A DNA stretch of 64,000 nt from Peptoniphilus rachelemmaiella (lineage in GTDB: Bacteria; Bacillota; Clostridia; Tissierellales; Peptoniphilaceae), in assembly GCF_943169845.1 (NCBI RefSeq), contig NZ_CALPBW010000011.1, positions 1 through 64,000 of the forward strand, in the 5' to 3' direction. Shown in pieces: positions 58,282 to 64,000 of the stretch; positions within the stretch are counted from its first letter, which is position 1; every line of letters starts with the position of its first letter. Made by a program: the position numbers and the translations under genes. The notes beneath the pieces were generated by a model, which was not told the origin of the DNA, searched no databases, and saw only the letters and a program-made list of their open reading frames with translations.

Positions 58282-59418
58282 ATGTCATGGAAAAAAATCG
58301 GTAAGAACAAGTACAAAATGGATGTTGAGCGGCAAGTAAATGGCCGCCGGAAACGGAAGGTCAAGACCTACACCACCGACCTCAAGGGCCGTGATCTCAC
58401 CCGCTTTATGCAGGCTAAGGAAAATGAGGCGTATGATAAACTCGGAAAGTCCGACGATGTTGTCGATTACAGCGAGATTACCTATCGGCAATTTGTCGAC
58501 GTTTTTATGGACTCCCGCGAGGTCGAGGGTAAGAGCGTAGATTTTTACGAGTATTGTCTCCGCGGCCATTGTCTCAATTACTTTAAAGACAAAAAAATAA
58601 AATTAATCAAACGGGCCGATGTCGTGGACTTTATAAAAAAACTCCAAAAATATATCTCCCCACGCACGGGAGAGCCGCTTGGACCAAAGACCATCAGGCA
58701 CCATCGCAACTGTCTCGCGACGCTATTTAATCACGCACAATACCTTGAGATCATCGACAAAAACCCGGCGGACTATATCAAAACCGATCCCGTGCCCAAT
58801 CAGGTCAAGGGCCGCTACTACGAGCCGGAGGACGTCGACCGCCTCCTCTCCACACTGGAGAGCGAGGGCGACTATAAATACTATGTCTTTTTTGTCCTCC
58901 AGCTCTACACCGGATGCAGGCCGTCCGAAATGTACGGTCTCACGTGGGATAAAATCGACTTTGACCGCGGGATCATCACCATCGATCAGGCATTAGTTAA
59001 AAGCAAGTCCGCCGGCTACGTCGTAAAAAGCACCAAGGCCCATGACGTGCGGACAAAACCCATGCCCGCTTACATCGAGGTTATGCTTAAAAAGCTACAA
59101 TCCATCAGCCTTGGTGTCACGGACTACGTCTTTACAAACGCCGACGGCGATCACCTCGGCGAGCGGGCCTTTAGAGAGTACCTCCGCCGCTTTTGTGATC
59201 GGCACGGCTTGCCCTATATCCCACCATACGGCATCCGCCACACCACCGGCACACTTTTAGCCGCACGCGGGATCCCCATTGCCAACGTCGCCAAGCAATT
59301 AGGCCACGCCTCGACCCAAACGACGACAAAATATATCCACGCCACCCAGAGCGTGGATGAAGAAGCCGAGAACATCTTGGCCGAGATCGCAAAGCCAAAG
59401 CTGCGCATTATCAATTAA
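58282..59418 (+). CDS. int: Tyrosine-recombinase integrase
   Basis: 378 residues. Arm-binding-like N-terminus (1-60), a core-binding domain (60-180) and a catalytic domain with Arg in YTGCRPSEMYGLTWD, YGIRHTTGTLL (His position Tyr, then Arg) and the nucleophile Tyr in TTTKYIHATQ. Start ATG 58282 follows GGAGGC. It acts on the tRNA-Val core and is the last gene before attR. Confidence 0.94.
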   Translation: MSWKKIGKNKYKMDVERQVNGRRKRKVKTYTTDLKGRDLTRFMQAKENEAYDKLGKSDDVVDYSEITYRQFVDVFMDSREVEGKSVDFYEYCLRGHCLNYFKDKKIKLIKRADVVDFIKKLQKYISPRTGEPLGPKTIRHHRNCLATLFNHAQYLEIIDKNPADYIKTDPVPNQVKGRYYEPEDVDRLLSTLESEGDYKYYVFFVLQLYTGCRPSEMYGLTWDKIDFDRGIITIDQALVKSKSAGYVVKSTKAHDVRTKPMPAYIEVMLKKLQSISLGVTDYVFTNADGDHLGERAFREYLRRFCDRHGLPYIPPYGIRHTTGTLLAARGIPIANVAKQLGHASTQTTTKYIHATQSVDEEAENILAEIAKPKLRIIN

Positions 59419-59419
59419 A

Positions 59420-59449
59420 AAAGCGGGGAAAAAAGCGGGGAAGCGGGGT
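59420..59449 (+). repeat. Candidate integrase arm-type sites next to attR
   Basis: Three direct copies of AAAGCGGGGA-like motif at 59420, 59432 and 59440, followed by AGACGTAAC/AGACGCAAC repeats at 59456 and 59466. The same motif is found near attL. Confidence 0.5.
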
Positions 59450-59487
59450 AAAACTAGACGTAACCAGACGCAACTAAACGATAACAG

Positions 59488-59532
59488 CAAAAGAAAAACG
59501 GCTGAATTGCAACGCTAGAAGCAATCAGCCGT
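59488..59532 (-). terminator. Phage-supplied terminator of tRNA-Val
   Basis: On the minus strand ACGGCTGATTGC pairs with GCAATTCAGCCGT (59521-59532 with 59498-59510, one bulge) and is followed by TTTTTCTTTT. It lies 9 bp beyond the tRNA CCA end and replaces the native terminator left at attL. Confidence 0.8.
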
Positions 59533-59541
59533 AATCAACTA

Positions 59542-59568
59542 TGGTGGACAGTACTGGACTTGAACCAG
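59542..59568. other. attR: attR core
   Basis: 27 bp identical to attL (11481-11507), forming the 3' end of the intact tRNA-Val. Confidence 0.9.
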
Positions 59569-59617
59569 CGACCCCTACGATGTCAACGTAGTGCTCTACC
59601 AACTGAGCTAACTCTCC
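59542..59617 (-). tRNA. trnV: tRNA-Val (anticodon GAC), prophage integration target
   Basis: 76 nt with encoded CCA. D-arm GCTC..GAGC, anticodon arm CTACG-TTGACAT-CGTAG (GAC, reading GUC/GUU) and T-arm GCTGG-TTCAAGT-CCAGT. The acceptor stem GGAGAGT / ACTGTCC has a G4:G69 mismatch. Its 3' 27 bp are duplicated at attL. Confidence 0.93.
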
Positions 59618-59722
59618 AAACCATTTCGGTAGCTATTAGTATACCAAGCTTTAACGAAAATGGCAAGAGAATTTTACAGGGCAAGCTTTTTCGCCGGCGG
59701 TTGCGGCGAAAGGCATCTGTTT

Positions 59723-60577
59723 TCACCCCACGGCGTCCACGTAGCGGGCGTTATCCATAATAAACGGCGGCGCCACGCCGGGATCCAGGTCGTCTTTAAA
59801 TTTGTCTTTTAAATAAGCGTAGCAGGCATCTTTCGTGGGAAATTTCAGGGCTTGGTAGGGCTCTTCAAAGGAGATTTTTTCCACAAACACATAGCCTTCC
59901 TCGGCCTTCACCAGCACGCCGACGTGGCCGATAAACAGATAATTGCCGTCTAGATTGTCGTGAAGCACCACGGAGATCATGGAAGCGCCGGCGGGAAAGG
60001 TGATTTGCGACAAATACTTTTCCATGACTTGGCCCTGGTGGGCGGCTTCCTTGCTGTCGTCGGTTTTCACGCGGCTGAACAATCGGGTAAAGGCGGCGGT
60101 TTCTTTTTCATCGAGCAGGGGCCGGGCGGCGAGGGATTCTTTGTCCATAAAGAGCATGGCGTCGTCGCTGTTGATGTTCTCGGGAACGACCAGGCCGTCT
60201 TTTAAAAGGACAAAGGCGTTGATCCGGCAATTGGTGTCGGGGCCCTTTTTCTTGTTTCTGTCCCGCGCGTCCATGATTGCGCCCACGTCGTTTTTCGGCA
60301 CACGGGGCTTGTCGAAAGCGGCGTGCAAAAGGCCGTCGCCGACGGAGGCATTGTAGTCGCGGACCAGGTCGAAAAACTGGTCCACGTCTTTTCCGTTTAA
60401 TGTGGTTTTTAATGCGTTTTCCACTTCCCGCACATCTGCCTTCTCCGCCAAATTGGATGTAGGCTGAGCGGCGCGGGGGCGCTCGGTGGCGGGTGTTTCC
60501 TGCACCGCAGGCGGTGCGGCGCAAGCGGTGAGGGCCGCAACACACAGCCCAAAAATAGCAATGATGGGTCGATTCAT
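59723..60577 (-). CDS. DUF4300-type lipoprotein
   Basis: 284 residues. A lipobox-like LTACAA (Cys near 19) ends the signal peptide. The rest has NCRINAFVLLKDGLVVPENI and FIGHVGVLVKAEEGYVFVEK, as in the DUF4300 family of Firmicutes. The function is unknown; a secreted peptidase-like fold is possible. Confidence 0.8.
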   Translation of the reverse strand: MNRPIIAIFGLCVAALTACAAPPAVQETPATERPRAAQPTSNLAEKADVREVENALKTTLNGKDVDQFFDLVRDYNASVGDGLLHAAFDKPRVPKNDVGAIMDARDRNKKKGPDTNCRINAFVLLKDGLVVPENINSDDAMLFMDKESLAARPLLDEKETAAFTRLFSRVKTDDSKEAAHQGQVMEKYLSQITFPAGASMISVVLHDNLDGNYLFIGHVGVLVKAEEGYVFVEKISFEEPYQALKFPTKDACYAYLKDKFKDDLDPGVAPPFIMDNARYVDAVG

Positions 60578-60669
60578 AGTCTCTTCCTTCTTCTTTTTTA
60601 TTTTATCGTGGCCGTGAGGTTCGTCGGCTCATTTTCCACCTATGATCTTACCTGTTTTTGCCCGACAAA

Positions 60670-60705
60670 AAAAGCCCCTACCCATGGGGTAAGAGCTTTT
60701 TGAAA
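60670..60705 (-). terminator. Terminator of the bcd-etfBA operon
   Basis: The stem CTCTTACCCCAT / ATGGGTAGGGGC with a T-run on the minus strand lies just past the etfA stop. Confidence 0.75.
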
Positions 60706-60716
60706 CGAAATGATTA

Positions 60717-61733
60717 TTAGACTTCTTCTTTAGCGGCTTTGGCTTTTTTGTATTGTTCGATTAATTTCGGCAATACTTTGTTCAAGTCGCCAACGATACC
60801 CAAGTCAGCTACATCGAAAATCGGTGCGGCATCGCTCTTGTTAATGGCGATGATGAGGCCCGATTCTTCCATCCCTGCCAAGTGTTGGATGGCGCCGGAA
60901 ATACCCAGTGCGAAGTAGATGTCGGGGCGGACGGTTTTACCCGTTTGACCGACTTGACGTGCTTTTTCGATCCAGCCTGCGTCGACGGAAGCACGAGAGG
61001 AGGAAATTTCACCTTCCATGGCTTCTGCCAATTCAGCCAACAAGTCGAAACCTTCCGGTCCACCGAGACCGCGACCGCCGGAAACCAGGATTCTGGCTTC
61101 GGTGATGTCGAGTTTCTTCTTTTCTTCTTTAGCCACTTCGATGATCTTAACGTTCATGTCGGCATCCGTTAAGCCGACATCTTCCATGATGACTTCGCCC
61201 TTGCGGTCGTTGTCATTGTCCATGGGGGTCATAACGCCGGGACGTACCGTTGCCATTTGGGGACGGAAGTTTTGGCAAACGATGGTAGCCATTAAGTTAC
61301 CGCCGAATGCGGGACGGGTCATGCGAAGCAATCTGGTTTCAGCGTCGATTTCAAGGCCGGTACAGTCAGCCGTCAAACCGGTATGGATACGAGCGGCCAA
61401 ACGGGGTGCCAAGTCACGACCGATAGAGGTAGCGCCGAAGAGCACGATTTCCGGTTCGTATCTTTGAACGATGGTGTAAATGGACTTTGCGTAGGGCTCG
61501 GTCACATATTCTTTTAAAAGAGGATGATCGACGACGATAACCTTGTCGGCACCGTGGTGGATCAAAACGTCCGCTTTTGCTTTAACGTTTTCGCCTAATA
61601 AAATGGCGTAGACTTCTTGGCCAAGGTCATCGGCTAATTCTCTGGCCTTACCAATCAGTTCCGTCGATACTTTTTGTAATTCTCCATCTCGCTGTTCAGC
61701 GATGACAAATACATTTTTACTCATTTCATTCAC
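60717..61733 (-). CDS. etfA: Electron transfer flavoprotein subunit alpha
   Basis: 338 residues. The C-terminal FAD-binding motifs are visible: LVSGGRGLGGPEGFDLLAEL, SRASVDAGWIEKARQVGQTG and YFALGISGAIQHLAGMEESG. With EtfB it passes electrons to butyryl-CoA dehydrogenase, often in flavin-based bifurcation with ferredoxin reduction. The start at 61733 follows AAGGAG. Third gene of bcd-etfB-etfA. Confidence 0.95.
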   Translation of the reverse strand: MNEMSKNVFVIAEQRDGELQKVSTELIGKARELADDLGQEVYAILLGENVKAKADVLIHHGADKVIVVDHPLLKEYVTEPYAKSIYTIVQRYEPEIVLFGATSIGRDLAPRLAARIHTGLTADCTGLEIDAETRLLRMTRPAFGGNLMATIVCQNFRPQMATVRPGVMTPMDNDNDRKGEVIMEDVGLTDADMNVKIIEVAKEEKKKLDITEARILVSGGRGLGGPEGFDLLAELAEAMEGEISSSRASVDAGWIEKARQVGQTGKTVRPDIYFALGISGAIQHLAGMEESGLIIAINKSDAAPIFDVADLGIVGDLNKVLPKLIEQYKKAKAAKEEV

Positions 61734-61752
61734 GCTCCTTGTTTGGCCAATG

Positions 61753-62550
61753 TTAAATCAGGTACTTTTCTTCCAACTTGGAGATGATGGCGTGTGCTGC
61801 CTCTTCGGGAGACAGATCTTTCAGTACGATACCTGCGCCCTTGCCTTGTTTTGCTTCGGACTTCACAACCTTCGTCGGGGAGCCCTTCAAACCTAAGTTG
61901 GATACATCTACATTGTCTTTTACATCTTCTAAAGACCAAACAGTTACGTCTTTTTCGTATGCATCATAGACGCCTGCAACGGTCATGTAGCGCGGTTCGG
62001 CCAATTCTGCCAAAGCGGTAATGACGCAAGGTGTCTTGATTTCGATTAAGTGGTAGCGGTCTTCGAATTGACGTTTAACACGGATGGTGTTGTCGTCAAC
62101 TACTTCTAAACCTTCGGCATAAGATACTTGAGGCAGGCCCAAGTGTTCGGCCATTTGCGGACCGACTTGTGCCGTATCGCCGTCGATGGCTTGACGACCG
62201 GCGAGGATTAAGTCGTAGTCGCCGATGGTCTTTAAGCCGGCAGCAATGGTTTGGCTGGTAGCCCACGTATCGGCACCGCCGAATGCGCGGTCGGACAAGA
62301 GGATCGCTTCGTCAGCGCCCATAGCCAATGCTTCTCTTAAAGCATCTTCCGCTTGCGGCGGTCCCATGGAAAGAACCGTGACCTTGGTGTCCGGATATTC
62401 ATCCTTAATACGCAAAGCCATTTCGATGGCGGCTTTGTCGTCGGGGTTGATAATACTCGGTACGCCGTCTCTGATCAGTGTATTCGTCTTCGGATCCAAA
62501 CGGACTTCCGTTGTATCCGGTACCTGTTTTGCACAGACAATAATTTTCAT
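61753..62550 (-). CDS. etfB: Electron transfer flavoprotein subunit beta
   Basis: 265 residues: MKIIVCAKQVPDTTEVRLDP start, VLSMGPPQAEDALREALAMG and the LILAGRQAIDGDTAQVGPQM signature of EtfB. The complex oxidises NADH and feeds Bcd. It lies between bcd and etfA. Confidence 0.95.
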   Translation of the reverse strand: MKIIVCAKQVPDTTEVRLDPKTNTLIRDGVPSIINPDDKAAIEMALRIKDEYPDTKVTVLSMGPPQAEDALREALAMGADEAILLSDRAFGGADTWATSQTIAAGLKTIGDYDLILAGRQAIDGDTAQVGPQMAEHLGLPQVSYAEGLEVVDDNTIRVKRQFEDRYHLIEIKTPCVITALAELAEPRYMTVAGVYDAYEKDVTVWSLEDVKDNVDVSNLGLKGSPTKVVKSEAKQGKGAGIVLKDLSPEEAAHAIISKLEEKYLI

Positions 62551-62565
62551 GGTAAACGCCTCCTG

Positions 62566-63708
62566 TTATTTAACGCCCATCCAGCCAGCAATAACCATAC
62601 GCATAACTTCCGAAGTACCTTCGTAAATTTCGGTAATCTTCGCATCGCGCATCATACGTTCAACCGGGTAGTCCTTAATGTAGCCGTAACCGCCGAGAAG
62701 TTGAACCGCTCTGTTGGTGAGTTCAGATGCCGTTTCAGCTGCGAATAATTTTGCCATGGCTGCATAGTGACCGTAGGGAATCTTCTTTCCTTTTGCATCG
62801 GCTGCGCGGTAAACCAAAAGTCTGGCTGCATCGGCCTTGGTTTGCATGTTGGCCAAGGTGAATTGCGTGTTTTGGAATTGAGATAACCGCTTACCGAATT
62901 GCGATCTTTCCTTCGTGTATTGAACCGCTTCATCGATAGCGCCTTGAGCGATACCGGCTGCTTGCGATGCGATACCGATACGGCCGCCGTCTAAGGTCTT
63001 CATAGCAACGGCAAAGCCCTTGCCTTCTCTACCTAAGAGGTTTTCCTTGGGAATGCGGCAATCTTCCATAATCAATTCGCAAGTGGAAGAAGCACGGATA
63101 CCCATTTTGTTTTCAGCTTCACCGACGCGGAAGCCCGGTGCGTCGCGGTCAACGATAAATGCGGAAATACCGTGGTTGCCCTTGGAGCGATCGGTCATGG
63201 CAAAGATAACAAATACATCAGCGATGCCTGCGTTGGTGATGAAAATCTTGGTACCGTTCAATACCCATTCGTCGCCGTCTAATACAGCGATGGTTTGTTG
63301 ACCGGAAGCGTCGGTACCGGCATTGGGTTCGGTCAAACCGAAAGCGCCCAATTTCTTGCCGCTTAATAAATCCGGTAAGTATTTCATCTTTTGTTCTTCT
63401 GTACCGTTTTCATAAATCGGTGCACAGCACAGAGAAGTATGTGCGGATACAATAACGCCCGTGCTGGCGCACTTTTTGGAAAGTTCTTCGACGAGCATGG
63501 AATAAGCGAGGTAATCGCCGCCTTGTCCGCCGTATTCCTTCGGGAAAGGTACACCAAAGAAGCCGGCCTTTGCCATCTTCTTAATGTTTTCCATGGGCGG
63601 TTCACCGGTTTCGTCAATGTCACCGGCGATGGGTTCTACTTCTGTTTCTGCAAACTCCCGATAGAGTTGGCGCAACAGTAGATGTTGTTTGTCCATAATA
63701 AAATCCAT
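62566..63708 (-). CDS. bcd: Butyryl-CoA (short-chain acyl-CoA) dehydrogenase
   Basis: 380 residues. The signature motifs GAFGLTEPNAGTDASGQQT and YTKERSQFGKRLSQFQNTQF, with the catalytic base Glu probably in the IYEGTSEVMRM segment, mark a FAD acyl-CoA dehydrogenase; order with etfBA indicates crotonyl-CoA to butyryl-CoA reduction. ATG 63708 follows GGGGG and is preferred to 63750. Confidence 0.93.
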   Translation of the reverse strand: MDFIMDKQHLLLRQLYREFAETEVEPIAGDIDETGEPPMENIKKMAKAGFFGVPFPKEYGGQGGDYLAYSMLVEELSKKCASTGVIVSAHTSLCCAPIYENGTEEQKMKYLPDLLSGKKLGAFGLTEPNAGTDASGQQTIAVLDGDEWVLNGTKIFITNAGIADVFVIFAMTDRSKGNHGISAFIVDRDAPGFRVGEAENKMGIRASSTCELIMEDCRIPKENLLGREGKGFAVAMKTLDGGRIGIASQAAGIAQGAIDEAVQYTKERSQFGKRLSQFQNTQFTLANMQTKADAARLLVYRAADAKGKKIPYGHYAAMAKLFAAETASELTNRAVQLLGGYGYIKDYPVERMMRDAKITEIYEGTSEVMRMVIAGWMGVK

Positions 63709-63810
63709 ATTCAAATCCCCCTTGTTTCGACAAGATTTGTACAAGAACATCGTACATGCAGTGTGTGAACCATTTCGTTTGAAAGATGTCCTCGGACACC
63801 GCTTACCTCT

Positions 63811-63838
63811 ATTATAAACGATTTTTTAACAATGTTAA
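63811..63838 (-). promoter_or_regulatory. Promoter of bcd-etfB-etfA
   Basis: On the minus strand TTAACA (63838-63833), 16 bp, TATAAT (63816-63811). The remaining 63839-64000 is AT-rich with nothing else recognised. Confidence 0.6.
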
Positions 63839-64000
63839 GACCTTTTTGTCAGATTTTTCACTTTTATTTTTTTCTTTACGCCAGAAAACCGCTACACCCG
63901 TTGAAAATACAGGATTTACGGCGAAAAAATAAATTTGAAAAGTTTTAAAAAATTCACGAAAAAAATCGAAAAGCCTCCCTTCGCCCACTTTTTCCGCTCT

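Larger units (their letters stand above)
11481..59568. mobile_element. Complete temperate prophage, lambda-type head and P2-type contractile tail, about 48 kb
   Basis: The element is bounded by identical 27-bp cores (11481-11507 and 59542-59568) that match the 3' end of tRNA-Val. It has integrase, repressor switch, replication, packaging, head, contractile tail and lysis modules, all with intact reading frames. The packaging-to-tail genes run in one direction with overlapping starts and stops, so it looks functional. It would form a myovirus-like particle. Confidence 0.93.

Overview
The window is from a Gram-positive, anaerobic, Firmicutes-type chromosome of moderate GC. The host genes are a butyryl-CoA dehydrogenase/electron-transfer-flavoprotein operon, a T-box-controlled BrnQ/MetY operon and an LPXTG protein with its sortase. 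They would fit a butyrate-forming clostridial or Tissierellia (Peptoniphilaceae-like) bacterium. That assignment is inference from gene content only.

Left chromosomal flank (1-11480): the end of an IS200-type element; a T-box leader driving brnQ-metY; a small membrane-protein cluster with one frameshifted member; an AT-rich island (about 4.9-7.95 kb) with an AraC/GyrI-like regulator, a VanZ-like protein, a KilA-N protein, a phage tail-chaperone fragment and a frameshifted small gene, ending in a truncated hsdM; then a hypothetical gene and a sortase/LPXTG pair.

Prophage (11481-59568, about 48 kb): an apparently complete lysogen inserted in the 3' end of a tRNA-Val(GAC) gene, with 27-bp identical attL and attR cores. 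It joins a lambda-type head (Nu1/A terminase, portal B, ClpP-type protease, decoration D, capsid E) to a P2-type contractile tail (sheath FI, tube FII, E/E' frameshift, tape measure, X, D-like hub, V, U, W, J, I). Lytic genes run right to left on the minus strand: early regulators (54.3-51.2 kb), recombination/replication (51-42 kb: DUF2800, DUF2815, DNA polymerase A, VirE primase-helicase, VRR-NUC, SNF2 helicase, dUTPase), late activator (40.4 kb), packaging, head, tail, lysis, and an accessory segment at the left end. The plus strand carries the CI repressor, a moron cluster ending in an Abi_2 HEPN protein, the integrase, and a hicAB pair.

Most interesting: (1) a radical SAM/SPASM enzyme inside the tail operon, directly before a tail protein with four cysteines in its first 25 residues, suggesting a phage-borne peptide-modification system acting on a virion protein; (2) an independently transcribed array of four 49-bp units whose covarying hairpins end in a GGATTGAAA tail like that of CRISPR repeats, a candidate repeat-mimic RNA; (3) a promoter, two-hairpin and terminator unit just upstream of the Abi_2 gene; (4) candidate mutually exclusive RNA structures over the integrase ribosome-binding site. 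Further candidate small RNAs, replication iterons and 16-bp repeats at the packaging locus are listed below.

Right flank (59569-64000): the tRNA-Val body, a DUF4300-type lipoprotein, and the operon bcd-etfB-etfA, which reduces crotonyl-CoA to butyryl-CoA.
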